DNA from: Astyanax mexicanus
Taxonomy: Eukaryota; Chordata; Actinopteri; Characiformes; Acestrorhamphidae
Direction of reading: 5' to 3'
Length of the DNA stretch: 64,000 nt
NCBI RefSeq assembly: GCF_023375975.1
Contig: NC_064423.1
Coordinates: 9,268,001-9,332,000, forward strand
The position numbers and the translations under genes are program-made. Shown here piece after piece: positions 15,501-26,381 of the stretch. Under the pieces are notes generated by a model that made no database searches, was not told where the DNA came from, and saw only the letters and a list, made by a program, of their open reading frames with translations. Each line of letters starts with the position of its first letter. Position 1 is the first letter of the stretch.

Positions 15501-18500
15501 GGTGAGCTCGATGTTTGGCAAGGCCCCAAGGTGGTTGAGCACAGCACAGCGGTAGCCTTGTTTCTGCGAGTAATCCACGAACGTGCGGATGTAGTGCTTC
15601 TCGCTGTGGTTCCCGATCCCCGGACAAATCACCATTGTGATGTCAGCTGCGGAAATAAAAATGTAACAAGAAACCGTGCCTTATCTGTTCCACAAAATTG
15701 CATGTAACATTTGCATGTAAACAAATACAGCCGAAAGATAGTGAGTTACTGTACAGTGGCTGCACTAATACAGTACTGCACTGGTTAGCAGAACACGGGA
15801 CATAATGCAAATTACAGGCTTATACAAGGCTTGTTTCTTTGGACTTGGGTTGCCGTGCAAGGATTAACATTTCACCCCAGTCTACAGACAAAGCAACTTT
15901 ATCCTCAGGAGATACTAACCTCCGCTCTGATGATCTGCCAAAGGCTCAAAGAGGTCAAAAGTCGATGTGGCGCCATCCTGCATAGGCAGATACTTGCGTT
16001 GGCCTTTCGGATGGGGTGAACTGACCCTGCCCAGCTTGCCGTACAGGGCAGTCTGCAAATGGCCACTTTTTCCCCACAACAAAGGAGGAATGTATCTGGA
16101 GGAGAAAGGCACATGACACAAATAAGTAACTGCATTGTTCCACTTGCACTAGTCTCTCTCATTTGGTGTGTCAGTATGTTGGGTTATTATGGCAACGTAT
16201 TTACGACTATGAGCGGTAATGATAAGCAGGCCTGCAGGACATGATTAGTAAGCTGGACGACCTTTGGCCTGATGTAAATGAATAATTATTCATACTGAGC
16301 ACTGAACTTAAATTTGAGTCACTTATTTACAACATACAGTACAAGTCAAAAAATCAGTGTGTTTTATTTATTTAAAATAAACAATCTATAAAGAAAAATA
16401 TAAGGAATTACTTAGTAAACAAAAAAGTGACAGCTTTGCACATCTTGGCATTTTCTTTCAGTCAGCTTTATAAGGTAGACACCTGGAATGGCTTTCAGTT
16501 AACAGCTATAGCTTGTCAACAGTTAATTACTTAAATGTCTTGCCCTATTTAACGAATTTAAGTTCTAATCCATATTATTGCAAGAACTACTCAACTAAGT
16601 AAAGAAAAAAATACTTTAAGGAGTGAAGGTCAGTGAGAACTTAGTCTTTGTGACTGCACGTGAGTCACAAAGTTTCAATCAAAAACATTATGATGAAACT
16701 GGCTCTCATCAGGATTAAAACTTGTCATAATTCCTTATGTGATCCTTCATAGTCTGGATAACTACAATATTCATTCACAATGTAGAAATATATGAATAAA
16801 AACACTGACTGAGAAGGTGTGTCCAAACTTTTGACCAGTACTGAATAATGTTTTGATAGCCAAACAACACGTTCAAATAAACAGTGTACATTATTTTTAT
16901 TATAGACATTAGGAATAGCCCCTATTTGCAGGAGATTCACTTGCATATAGAGGGAGACCATGGAATGTATATTAAAGTACACCTTGCCCTTGTCAGAAAT
17001 ACAAGCTTGTAATGTAGCACAGTGCTTACATTTCATTTACCATGGAGGATTAGGGTTTGATTCCCTTAATAGGCAAGCACACCATGACACAACAATAATA
17101 ACCCTTGAGCAAGAGTTCTAATTCTACATTCGCCTAAGATGATTCACATAAAATACATGACGGATAAGAGCAAATCAAATGGCATTCATTTAAAATCTAA
17201 ACACCCAAATGCACAACCCTTAATGCATCATAGACCCTATAAGGTAAGGTGTTTATAGTAGGTTACATATCAACAAGTGGTCACTGTGGCACTGTTGACA
17301 TTAAGATGAAAACCAGATTAAAATAAATAGGGCCTAATTACCAGAAAACTTTGAAGAATTAAAATCTGATTTTCTAGCAAAAAGTGTATAAAATGTTATG
17401 GTTGCTATAAATTTAAAGAAGAAATATAGTGTAAAATGGATTGACAGTCCAGTACATCTAGCTCCTGCTAACAACAACAAACAACAACAACGACCAAAAC
17501 ACCCCAAAATAGCCCACAAACTGCCTACTTAGAACTGGAGTCAAACCCAGAATAGCTCTTAAGCACACATATTCTTGCACTTCCTTTTTCAAAACATCTC
17601 TAAGTAGATTAGATAAAATAAAATAAAAAAACCTTGCATAAGAAGAACTTTAACAACAATGCAAGACCTGATGGATCACCAAAACTACTGCACCCCAAAT
17701 CCATTTCACACCAGACTTCTCCTTTAATACCCTTGATTTCAGAAGAAACAAAATTAGCAGGTGTCCTAATACTTTCGTTCACACTGTGTATATTGGTTCA
17801 ATGAGTATAGTCACTTCTTAGAAACACAAGCTTGCCTGTGACATAATGCTTACAGTGCCGTTAAAAGCACATCACGGTCAATGATATAACCATTCCCTGT
17901 CTTTCCTGACTGAACCTTTTTATAGCAGTAAGTACTGTTCAGTACTGTTCAGGAATTTTGCATCAAGATGGCAATGATATGATAAGCAGAGCGTGAGGGC
18001 ACTGCTCTACATTCCACAAGCCTACGGTCAGTCCAGGGAGCGCAGTTCCAGGATGCGGGCAGTGGGCGTTTCTGCTCAGCATGAGAGAGTGGTCACATTA
18101 CTGCTGACTCTGGGCAGCGGTGTGCAGGTGAACAGTGCACAGTTATGCAATGGTTCAGCCCACATGCAGCTACAGCGAAACAGCTCGTGCTGCCTTCCAA
18201 GCGTTCACAGAGGAAACGTAAACACTGTGCTGGAGACAGGTTCTTCAGGCTCTTAAGAACTGTGGCAAGCTGTCTTGTCCTGTGTGGTAAAACTAGGGCT
18301 GGACATTAATTCAACACCTACAGAGATAATCAACAATCACAACCAAAAATCTTACATTAAGAGCAGCATCATTTTAAACACATTTAAAAGCCTATTTCAA
18401 TTAGTGCTGGGCAGTATGGCCAAAATGTATATAACATTTTTTTTCAAGACAGTATATCACAGTTTTTTTTTTTTTTTTTTTTTGCATTGTTTAATATAGA

Positions 18501-21500
18501 TTTGTGAGTTACTGTTCTGTTAGGAGTACATATAATATAAAACACTAAGGCTTTAAATTAAGGCTTTGATTAGTATTGGGTCCACTCCCACAAAATATTA
18601 CACAATATATAAAGAAATTACACTTTATAAACAGACAAATAGCTAAAGAATGTAAACAATAGACCTTAAAAATCGATACGCTAACAAATTTAACACAAGT
18701 TAGATAAAAGTTTCCTGAAGCCATTATAGGCATTACAAAATTTAAATAAGCTACAATTCCCTTCTTTCTCCATTTAACGAATACATTCAAATAATCCTTT
18801 AAGCTACAGTATTAATATATTTAAAAGGGCTGCAGTTACTGCTCTATTTTACTGGGATAAAAACATTCATACAGTAGAAACGGCAGCAGGAGCTGTTCTG
18901 ATTTCTGTGCAGGATGGAGCTAGACCAGCGTTTTACGGTTCTGTTCCACACGGTGCTCCGCAGCGCCTCTAGTGGCATGGCGGTATGAGAGAAACGCATA
19001 CCGGTTCAAGTTCACCCCGCGTTATACCGAATGAACTGGTATACCGCCCAGCACTTATTTCAATGCATATTATTTACAGCATCTGTCACTTACTGACATT
19101 CATTACAGAGCACATTAAATTAAATGGTTTAAATGTACAGACATTCAAAATGCATTGAATATTTGTCAACAGCAAAAAATCTGGCAACTCAAAAAGATTC
19201 TGCCAACAATGGCAAAAACGCACTTAAAAAAGATGAACAATGAATATGAAGTCACTGCTTGTCCAAGTATCGCTGTGTACAGACCAGGCAGGGAGTGTGG
19301 TAGAGAGCTGGGTGGGAGAGCTAATAGGTTTAAGTCTTTTTTTATTTTATTTACTCACATAAATAATCAGAACTAGGATAGCAACATTAACTAAAAGTGT
19401 AACTTAATGTGTGACTAGAACAGCTCTGATAAAGTAAATGTATGGTTAGAATAGGGCTTCTGAAGTACATCTTTAACTAAAACTGGACTGCTGAGGTAAA
19501 TTTAAAATTAGAATAGCACTATTGAGCTAGCTAGCTAATTAAATGTGTGACTAGTATAGCATTGCTAAAGTAAATGTATGGTTAGAATAGGGCTACTGAA
19601 GTAAATCTAGGACTAAAATGGATTGGAATGACAATGCTGAGGTAACCTGGCTAGCTAAGTTATTATGTGACTAGAACAGCACTGCTAAAATAATTTCTTA
19701 TTAGAATAGCACTGTTAAAATGTATCGTGCTTTGTTGGAATATCTGCTAAGATACTAAAATGTTACATGTTCCATCAATATTTTTCATTAGCTTTTTTCA
19801 TAATGGATTTTTGTTTGTTTAAAGCATATTGTCCTGCCTTAGGTAAAACTATTATGTTCACGAACATGTCAGAGGCTGAAGATAAACAATAACATGACTA
19901 TGTTGTAATAGGATTACTTATTCTGCCTCTAGGATGAATAACATTATATATGTATTATATCAGTACTACAGTTTAAGAGTTCTTCAGAGAATGTGCCTTA
20001 TATAAGCAAAGCTACACTGCATCATTTTCTATTCACTACTCCCTATACTAGTCATCTCTCATTCACTATGCAGCACTGACTTTCAAGTACGCTTCCAATT
20101 GCTATATGACCGGAATGGAGTAAATGGACTGGCTGAGCGGTTTTGCTCTTGTTTACAGCAATAGCCAAGGGCACTCAGTCCAGCATGGAGGTGGGAGACA
20201 CTGCAGCATTTTAATACACAATGTTACAGTGAAAATCTGCAAGAGAGAGAGAAGTCCACTGGTATCTATTTCACGAACCCATCCCTATTCGTCCGTGTCT
20301 CTGTAAGTGATAACACAGGACATGCCCTGTTATATAAGATAAGCACTTAATTATGCTGTAGTTAATGCATGAGTTGAGCAGCTAAATGTAAATAGAGGAC
20401 TCTAGAATGTGAAGTCCTGGCTCTACAAGTACAGTTCTACATAGTGGTCACTGTCTGTGAGAAGGTAAATAGGCTAAGGAACTAACCAGAAGAGTAAAAT
20501 TAGCAGGTGGTTAATCCAGAAACAACAACAAAGGTGACGAAACAACCCTTAAATAGCCTGGAACACTGCCTGATGGGAAGTGGTGTTAAATAAATTAAGC
20601 CAACTGTAACCAATCAGATGGACCAGGGTTAAGCCTTCCACATTGGTTGTGTCGACTTGTGGCTTGCCTTGAGTATCTGCGAGTCGCAGCAACGCACAAC
20701 TACAACAGATAAGCTTTCAGGAAAGACAAAAAGTAGCAAGACATCATGGTGCTATTCATAAAAAAAGTCTAGAGTTAAAGAATAGAGCATACTATATTGT
20801 CTATAAAGAGTCTGAAAAAATTAATACATAACAGACTTTACATAAAGCACTTTATTTTAGCATATTTTCAACACTGCTTATGTTAAATTAAATGTAATAC
20901 AATTAGGCCACAAATATGACAGACTAGACCTCCTACTAAAAAAAAATACAGATTCTTCTTTACCTTAAAATATAAAAATGAACACAAGCATACTGTTGCT
21001 GTCCAATTAAAAACAAGTATGTGCAATTTTTATTTTTTACATTTTTAGTTCACTACATAATTGGAACTCGTAAAACTGTCCCTTACACTGTGTCAAAATG
21101 TCTTAACAAATGGACTAATAGAAACTCTAACTTGATCTTCATTGAATATGAGGAAGATTTTATCTCTTTCCTGTAAATTTGTAGTTTTGAAGAAAGAGTT
21201 TTTTATAACACAGCAACAGCACAAACATAAAAAGCTCATGGTTGACATATAGGGCTCTATCTTACGCACTGTTCAAGGCTCGACACAACGCTCATTGCTA
21301 CCTTACACAACGCAAAGTCCATTTTCACGCCGCTCATCGTTCAATTAGCAAAAGTGCATGTGACTACATCTAATCTGATGGGTACGGTGGTCTGGAAATG
21401 AGGTGCGACAGTCAACCGTCAAGACATTCATTGCTATCTTGGCAACGCAGGTGCACAACACAATTCTACAGACCCAACTTTTACTTCAACAACAGAAAAC

Positions 21501-23695
21501 AAATTAAATAATACTAATTTGCCCGTAAATGTTCTGTAAGTTTCTTCTGCTGAGGAGCGCAGAATCGCTACCAATTTGCAGAGCACACCTGGTTCTTAAA
21601 GGAAATGGCGAGTGACGTGCTGATTGGTTTTGGATTTCATGTTATGCACAAAACACAGCCAAAATTAATTAAGATAAGTGTGAGCTACACAAGGCCTATT
21701 TTTTGCCTCCTTACCTATTTCAACACTATACATTTTACTGTTCACTGTTTGCTGCTGCCACTGTTCACAAACTCACTACAAAAAGAATAAATCCATCTTT
21801 ATGATCCAAAAAGTTGCTCTGCATTGCATAAATGCTGATGATTCACACAAAAGCAATAGGTAAAGTACTATATCACAATAAGGAGAACATATCATCACCC
21901 ACTCAGAGGATGTGCTGGCTTGGCACACCTATTAAAGTTCAAAAGTCCAGAATTGAGTCACACATTCCGGTCCAGACAGAAGACCTTTTGATCCACCTTA
22001 TCCTGAACACACATCTCTGACTTACTTGGAATGTACATCTCTGGCACAGCTCAATCGGTCAAACTCACTAGAACCATCAAGGTAAATGGGTTTAATGTAA
22101 TTGTGTGGAACAGATGAGGACAGTGGCTGGCGCTGTGCTTCCACAATGATTGATCCTTCAGTTACCACCGTAGTAACTGTGCTGGAAACAAACAATTACA
22201 TAACCAGCCAGTGTCACTTTGGGTTAGAAAAGAGAAGCTTACTCGCCCACCACCTTGTTTTCAGGCATTGCAGGCTAACACAAACTTAGGGGTCAGGGAG
22301 AAGATATTACACAGATGTCCTGAAAAAACCTGAACAGGTTCTGGCAGTCTAAGCCTTTCGCACTGTTTTCATGACACACTGCTTCTGGAATTTAAATCTA
22401 AGTCCCAGCCAAGTCTAACAGGAGGTTAATAAATCACCCCACTAGAGACGAAACATATAGAGTTTCCAGTTCAGCTTCACCAAGGTAAACATTTCAGCTG
22501 TATTTGTTAGAAATGCACACACTACAGTACCTGTGCCCTGTGTAATAAATTAGTCACAACACTAAAAGAATGTTCAAGGGTGCGGAGGAAGATCACACCC
22601 TGTCTTCAAACAAACCACTCAGACACGGGCAGGAAAACTGCTGAATTCAGGGAGGGATTATGTAAGAAACATCAAAGAATATTGTTTCAGCAAATCAAAT
22701 CAAAGCACGTACAGTGAATGTGCAGTGAACGTGTTTTTTAATTTAAAGTAAAGACATAAAGACATGTGATGACACCCAACGCAGTCTTCCTATCTCTCTA
22801 CTCACCTGACTAGAGGGTGACAGAAATAAGGAAGACAGGGAGATGAGAAAAGATACAAAAGTAGACTAAACTAGCTAACCTTAAGAAAAGTTACGCAAGT
22901 AAAAACATTGTAATCCAAATGGTATTTGTCCACTAGCACTTAAGCCTCGACACATCCTAAAAATTTCAATAGAGATAGCCGCCGAAAAGGTTCGGCAGAG
23001 CTCAACTTTATATAAATGAATCTGGCCATCGCGCTGCGTCCAGCCAATCAGGGAAGAGCAGGCTGCGACTTAACACACACACACATACCAGCACCACACA
23101 CACCAAGCAGCTTTCTTTCAAAAATGGAATGGTAGTTAAAACGGCAGAATACGGATGTACAGAACTATAGACTACAATGAGGTTGATTAAAAATTAAAAT
23201 TCTTAAACTTATGATTGTCTACTTCTATTGCTTCATTTAAACAAAAACGTCACAGACACGACCACATGAAGAGCCGAGAGATCCAGCGCGGCAAAATGCG
23301 TTAAATAAAAGTGCCTGTGGACACGTACCAAAAGCCAGTGGCACATTGGCCTTGGCACTGCAGGTCAAATGCGCCCAGGTGCTTCATGCTCAGTGCACTA
23401 CAAAGCAATTTTACAGAATTGCACTAAATTAAAGCCATTTCAGATGATAGAAAGCCACAGTAAATCACATGTGACTCAAATTTACAAAGAGAAAGACAGC
23501 CAGTCTTTTGATAATCAAACAAATGCTAGGGCTAAGTTACCTCAGCTAACGTTACTATAATAGCCCTGTACAGCCTGCACATTTTTTTTTAGATAGAAAA
23601 CAGCTACTTTAGTTGGTGAAGTAGAAAATGGGAACAATATTTGGTTTGACCAAAAATATGTTCTTAATCCAGATCTACTAGTCCATAATTCGGTT

Positions 23696-23731
<36 letters not shown>

Positions 23732-24422
23732 AGTTTTCTAATTGGTCACTTTCAGACCAATTACAGGAAGTAGAGGCAGGCTAGCATCCCTCATTAAACA
23801 TCAAGAGAAGCAAAAGAAGCTTTTAATCCTTTGTGCACCACTGTATTTACCAGTGTCTAAAATCAGCTTGTACTAACCTTTATTGTTGGATGCATGGTGT
23901 CGTTTAAATTAAGTGTGTGTATCCAGTTCTTGTCACTATGGAAACCCTTTTATTGATTGGTTTCTTAAAAGACCACAGTGGGGTGTATAATCATGTGTGC
24001 TCTAGCTGAAAATAGCCATTTAACAAACAAAGCAAATCAATGACCTTTCAGCTTTGCCGCGTCATCTTAGCAAGTGTGAAGACAGCACCCAGAAATCATG
24101 TTACTGATACACAAAATTAAGGTCAGAAAGCAGCAACAGACTCTATTTATCTCACCAATACACTGGACAGAAACAAATTAATTATTATACATGAGTCAAT
24201 TAATTAAACTCACTCTTTGGTCAGATGGGGGCAGGACTTTAGCAGGAAGCGGTTGAGCGCTGTGTCCTGGTAGGTGAGGTCTGGAGGGGCTGTGGGGCTT
24301 TTCAGGTTGAGGCACCGGACGACGACGTAGAGGATGGTGGCAACGGCTGCCAGCTTCATCCCATCAAACATGGCTGGCATCTCCGGTGCCACCGTGTACA
24401 CCTCTGAATCGTGAGTTGACAT
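3301..24422 (-). CDS. abhd2: abhd2: alpha/beta-hydrolase domain protein 2 (monoacylglycerol lipase), whole coding region
   Basis: Nine coding exons on the minus strand: 24422-24214, 16095-15920, 15646-15479, 14382-14199, 9007-8915, 7916-7815, 7360-7291, 6214-6130, 3515-3301. All have GT/AG borders and compatible phases, and together give 1302 bases, or 433 residues plus stop; human ABHD2 has 425. Residues about 22-40 form the N-terminal membrane anchor. The nucleophile elbow GFSLGG puts the catalytic Ser at 212, the acid Asp at 347 (SADDPLVH) and the His at 378 (HGGHLGF), so the hydrolase should be active. Family knowledge: ABHD2 is a membrane-anchored serine hydrolase that cleaves monoacylglycerols, including 2-arachidonoylglycerol, and acts as a progesterone-responsive lipase in sperm. 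Teleosts can carry two copies (a and b); the sequence alone does not tell me which this is. The start is chosen at ATG 24422, which has a purine at -3 and lies just after an acceptor. Confidence 0.95.
3592..4190. mobile_element. palindromic non-autonomous element with Tc1-type transposase arms
   Basis: The two halves are inverted copies. Each encodes a decayed stretch of Tc1-like transposase (SAGVDPLCFIKSK, FMLPSADNFYGDADFIF, then QQDLAH in better copies). The left arm reads on the minus strand (3790-3600) and the right arm on the plus strand (3900-4110). They meet at a short centre near 3800-3890. Confidence 0.75.
6130..6214 (-). CDS. abhd2: abhd2 coding exon 8 (catalytic aspartate)
   Basis: It codes residues 335-363 (VNVPLLLVNSADDPLVHGSL). 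The second Asp of ADDP, residue 347, is the triad acid. The acceptor is TTGTAG and the donor GTACTG. Confidence 0.93.
6394..6881 (-). mobile_element. short inverted-terminal element of the CAGCTCTGG family, copy 1
   Basis: Starts CAGCTCTGG and ends CCAGAGCTG with TA on both sides (6392-6393, 6882-6883), as for Tc1/mariner-type insertions. It shares its interior with the copies at 9222, 42374 and 59606. It lies in abhd2 intron 7. Strand is arbitrary, set opposite to copy 2. Confidence 0.8.
7291..7360 (-). CDS. abhd2: abhd2 coding exon 7
   Basis: It codes residues 311-334 (KFHGHNSLKEYYEKESC, then VHFIHN). The acceptor is TTTCAG and the donor GTGAGT; it ends in phase 0. Confidence 0.92.
7815..7916 (-). 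CDS. abhd2: abhd2 coding exon 6
   Basis: It codes residues 277-311, ending LYTATSLMQIDDNIMR. The donor is GTGTGT. The segment DSLFGGGSPKMADADL is the least conserved part of the protein and, by my alignment from memory, is three residues shorter than in human. Confidence 0.92.
8013..8345 (-). mobile_element. single arm of the transposase-arm palindrome family
   Basis: The minus strand encodes MVWRDMSSAGVDPLCFI and DADFIFQQDLAHCPHCHK, homologous to Tc1-type transposase around the second catalytic Asp (QQD). Only one arm is complete here. It is in abhd2 intron 5. Confidence 0.7.
8915..9007 (-). CDS. abhd2: abhd2 coding exon 5
   Basis: It codes residues 246-277 (AQETFLQWDQCRRFYNFLMA, then DNMKKIILSHR). 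The acceptor ends in TTTAG and the donor is GTACCA. Confidence 0.93.
9222..9785 (+). mobile_element. CAGCTCTGG-family element, copy 2
   Basis: Opposite orientation to copy 1. The left end is eroded (AAAGCTGTGG); the right end CAGAGCTG is followed by TA. In abhd2 intron 4. Confidence 0.75.
9800..10030. repeat. dispersed repeat ending GAGGTG-type, copy
   Basis: Shares blocks such as TTTCTACAGAAGTATTTTAA with 14470-14620. Both resemble the (AAGTA)-rich interior of hAT-type non-autonomous elements. Confidence 0.4.
11184..11637 (+). mobile_element. tRNA-derived SINE, full-length copy
   Basis: A tRNA-like head has an A-box-like TAGTCCAGCAG and a perfect B box GGTTCGAACCC (11240-11250). A 12-base target duplication with one mismatch flanks it (11172-11183 and 11638-11649), and the 3' end is a poly-A run of 18. 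It lies in abhd2 intron 4. Family members with the same body are at 13567, 49411 and 63381. Confidence 0.88.
11772..12280 (+). mobile_element. hAT-type non-autonomous element
   Basis: Termini are TAGCGGTGTCAA and TTGACAGCCCTA, with a perfect 8-base target duplication GTTTGTTT (11764-11771 and 12281-12288), the hAT hallmark. The interior has (GA)-rich and GC-rich parts. It is inserted only 120 bases downstream of the SINE. Confidence 0.85.
13567..13790 (-). mobile_element. tRNA-derived SINE, decayed copy
   Basis: The minus strand carries the SINE body and a degenerate B box (GGTTTGAATCC at about 13728-13740), with the A/T-rich tail on the left. Older than the 11184 copy. Confidence 0.7.
13795..13903 (+). 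mobile_element. Tc1/mariner end fragment
   Basis: Ends in AAAACTTTTGACTGGTAGTG followed by TA, the terminal sequence common to fish Tc1-like elements. No transposase remains. Confidence 0.5.
14199..14382 (-). CDS. abhd2: abhd2 coding exon 4 (catalytic serine)
   Basis: The acceptor is CTCTGTAG and the donor GTAAAC. It codes residues 185-246. The motif VVGFSLGGN carries the nucleophile Ser212 in the GxSxG elbow; CCVSVCQGYSALR follows. Confidence 0.94.
14470..14622. repeat. dispersed repeat ending CACCTCTGG
   Basis: AGTACTTTTAAACG and TACTTGAGTAAAAA resemble the interior of the hAT element at 27399. The right end CAACACCTCTGG resembles its terminus. Confidence 0.45.
14986..15390 (+). repeat. 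inverted-end dispersed repeat, copy 1 of 3
   Basis: Begins AGCACTAAACCCTAAACC and ends GGGGTTTAGTTACCCTTTAA, inverted versions of each other. Shares its body with 29888-30060 and 43716-43985. It lies 89 bases from abhd2 coding exon 3. Confidence 0.65.
15479..15646 (-). CDS. abhd2: abhd2 coding exon 3
   Basis: The acceptor is TTTCCGCAG and the donor GTACGG. It codes residues 129-185 with DITMVICPGIGNHSEKHY and NHLGALPNIELTSPRMF. These are conserved core strands of the hydrolase fold. Confidence 0.94.
15920..16095 (-). CDS. abhd2: abhd2 coding exon 2
   Basis: The acceptor is TCCTCCAG and the donor GTTAGT. It codes residues 70-129, including PPLLWGKSGHLQTALYGK and DGATSTFDLFEPL, nearly identical to vertebrate ABHD2. 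This is the start of the alpha/beta-hydrolase core. Confidence 0.94.
16337..16843. mobile_element. decayed Tc1/mariner element
   Basis: Starts CAGTACAAGTCAAAA after TA and ends CAAACTTTTGACCAGTACTG. The interior still shows transposase-gene traces (GTGAGTCACAAAG, ATGAAACTGGCTCTCATCAG) but is full of stops. Confidence 0.7.
17041..17125 (+). mobile_element. fragment of a second tRNA-like SINE family
   Basis: GGGTTTGATTCCC resembles a B box, and CCCTTGAGCAAGAG is shared with the family at 49845-49915. Short and low confidence. Confidence 0.4.
18402..19056. mobile_element. hAT-type element with perfect 8-base duplication
   Basis: Starts TAGTGCTGGGCAGTAT and ends ATACCGCCCAGCACTT; ATTTCAAT flanks both sides (18394-18401 and 19057-19064). 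A run of 20 T lies at 18464-18483. It is in abhd2 intron 1. Confidence 0.85.
19385..19720. repeat. imperfect tandem repeat
   Basis: Blocks such as GTGACTAGAACAGC, GTAAATGTATGGTTAGAATA and GACTAAAATGGA recur with a short unit and a longer period of about 140 bases (compare 19399 with 19540). Confidence 0.6.
21252..21790 (+). repeat. dispersed fish repeat starting TAGGGCTCTATCTTACGC
   Basis: The start and the block CAACGCTCATTGCTACCTTA resemble a common teleost non-autonomous DNA element. The other end is not recognisable, so the right limit is nominal. Confidence 0.4.
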
Positions 24423-24429
24423 GGCTGGC
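24214..24429 (-). CDS. abhd2: abhd2 coding exon 1 (start, membrane anchor)
   Basis: The acceptor CTTGTCAG lies just right of 24429 and the donor GTGAGT occupies 24208-24213. ATG is at 24422-24420 after a 7-base leader. It codes residues 1-70 (begins MSTHDSEVY, ends KSCPHLTKE), including the hydrophobic anchor and the conserved LKSPTAPPDL stretch. It ends in phase 2. The reading frame stays open for a further 57 bases into the upstream intron; that is not coding. Confidence 0.93.
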
Positions 24430-24641
24430 CTGACAAGAGAAATGAGAAACAATAAGACAGTGTACATATCAGAAATCAATTCAAGCTTAAATTCCCCTTA
24501 TAAAGTAATACATTTAAACAAGTAAATAGGTATAAGCCCAAATTGAATAATTACAGCTTGGGCAATTATGTCCAGATGGTTACAAGTTATTAAACTGTAA
24601 CTGATGCAGGGAGTAGCTTCTCTGTAGTTAAACAGTCATAT

Positions 24642-24642
<1 letters not shown>

Positions 24643-24684
<42 letters not shown>
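24643..24684 (+). repeat. (GAAA)n microsatellite
   Basis: About ten copies of a GAAA unit, directly beside the left edge of a Tc1-like element. Confidence 0.95.
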
Positions 24685-24689
24685 ACATC

Positions 24690-26018
24690 CTGTGGTCATG
24701 GAAAATATGTTATCTGTTTCAGAAGGGTCAAATTGTTGACATGCATCAAGCAGAGAAAACATCTAAGGAGATTGCAGAAACTACAAAAATCGGGTTAAGA
24801 TCTGTCCAACGCATTATTAAAAAGTAAAAGTAGAAAGACAGTGGGGAAACATCATCTTTGAGGAAGGAATGTGGTCAGAAAAAAAAAATTATGATTGTGA
24901 TCAGTGATCACTTAAAACACTTGGAACTCAAGAATATGAGATTTAAAAGTGAAAGTAAGAGCATTTCCTCATGCACAATGTGAAGGGAAATACAGAGTTT
25001 GGGACCCAACAGCTGTGTGGTCTTAAAAAAAAAAAAAAACACTTATCAGAGGCTAACTGTCAAACAATGGCTCAATTTGCTTGGGAGCATAAAGATTGGA
25101 CTCTGGAGAAATGGAAGAAGGTCATGTGGTCTGATCAGTCCAGATTTAACCTGTTCCAGAGTGATGGGTGGATTAGGGTAAGAAAAGGGGTGGCGGGAAT
25201 GATGCACCATCACCATATGTCTAGTGTTGCCTACAAGGTGGTGACAGAGCAGCTCCCTCCTACTTGTTCTCAGTCCTTAAGGCTTACGTTTCCTCCCGGC
25301 CACTGCGCTCCTTCGGTAAACGCCACCTAGCTTTGTAGCTTTGTCAACGTTGACATACAGCAATCCAGACTGTTCTTATATATAGTTCCCCAATTGTGGA
25401 ACAAACTATCTTCCACTACCAGACCTAGAGCGTCCCTCATTGTCTTTAAGAAACTACTGAAGACAGAACTCTTCAAAGAGCACTTACTCTCCTAACACCT
25501 CTTACAATCTAACTACTTCTAACCTCATTTTCTGCTCCCACTTTCTTCTCTATCCCACTATTTCCATTGTAAAATGTAATGTAGTGCCTACTGTACTATC
25601 CTCTGGGGGCAGTGCTATGATCTGTGGTTTCGGCGGTTGGTCAGGTCTAGGTTCAGTAACATTATGTGCTCGAAGAATAAGGTCACTACCTAAATATAGT
25701 GAAGCACCAGGTTATTTAATCAATGGATTTTTTTTTTTCTTCCATGATGGCACGGGCATATCCCAGAATGACAATTCCAGGACTCATGGTGCACAGATTG
25801 TGAGAGGGCAGGGTTCAGAAAGAGTAAGACATCATTTTCACATACAGGCTGGCCACCACAGAGTCCAGACCTTAACCCCATTTAAGATAGATATTTGTGC
25901 TCTGGACAGAAATAAATGCTGAGACACTGCAAAAGCTTGTGATGCCACAGCAAATGCGTGCTGTAATCAAAGCTAAATACAGTCCACCCAAATATTAGTG
26001 TTTGGCCAGGTAGTGTAT
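24690..26018 (+). pseudogene. decayed Tc1-like transposon with transposase remnant
   Basis: Plus-strand fragments of transposase: EKTSKEIAETTKIG (helix-turn-helix) near 24750, WSDQSRFNLFQSDGW at about 25128-25175, SSGGSAMICGFGG near 25600 and SDNDNSRTHGAQIV-like sequence near 25770-25800, with stops and frameshifts. The right end is TTTGGCCAGGTAGTG before TA. The gene is interrupted at about 25222-25583 by another element. It is non-functional. Confidence 0.75.
25222..25583 (+). mobile_element. 5'-truncated LINE fragment nested in the Tc1 copy
   Basis: Codes the usual end of a non-LTR reverse-transcriptase protein (VPQLWNKLSS, then FKKLLKTELFKEH) and ends in a short TGTAATG-type tail. The transposase frame resumes on the far side. 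Similar sequences GTCTAGTG and GTAGTGCCTAC at the edges may be the target duplication. Confidence 0.65.
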
Positions 26019-26286
26019 ATACCCTGTTTAAAAGTCCAGTACAAAACAATGCCTGCATAACAGTAAGAGATAAGGACAGTTTAGACAGTGTAATCTAAAA
26101 ATAGATTATGTATATCTGTGGAACATAAACCCATGCAAATACAAGTAAATAGACGCATGTGTTTACTCAAATGCAGAACAGCACTCAAAAAAGAGGAATA
26201 TGTAATAGCTTAGTTTAGACATGCTCTGATAAATAACAAACAGGAAGAGGTGAATGTGTTAATTCTGGAAAGGTTGTGTAACTTAC

Positions 26287-26381
26287 TTTGTTGCTTCAGT
26301 TGACTTCTAGAATGTAATCTCTTGTGCTTGGACTAAGAAGTCGCACTTGCGGGGGTTTTGGTCACAGTGTTTCGGTCCAAA
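26287..26381 (-). other. abhd2: probable abhd2 5' UTR exon 2
   Basis: A 95-base block is framed on the minus strand by a strong acceptor (pyrimidine-rich TTTCTCTTCACAG) and a consensus donor (GTAAGT). It has no ATG in any frame, as expected of a leader exon, and lies between the promoter region and the first coding exon. Transcript data would be needed to confirm it. Confidence 0.5.

Larger units (their letters stand above)
16096..24213 (-). other. abhd2 intron between coding exons 1 and 2
   Basis: About 8.1 kb without a supported exon. It holds the Tc1 remnant at 16337, SINE fragment at 17041, hAT at 18402, tandem repeat at 19385 and dispersed repeat at 21250. I recognise nothing in 22000-23690; a poly-T run lies at 23698-23727. 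Confidence 0.6.
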
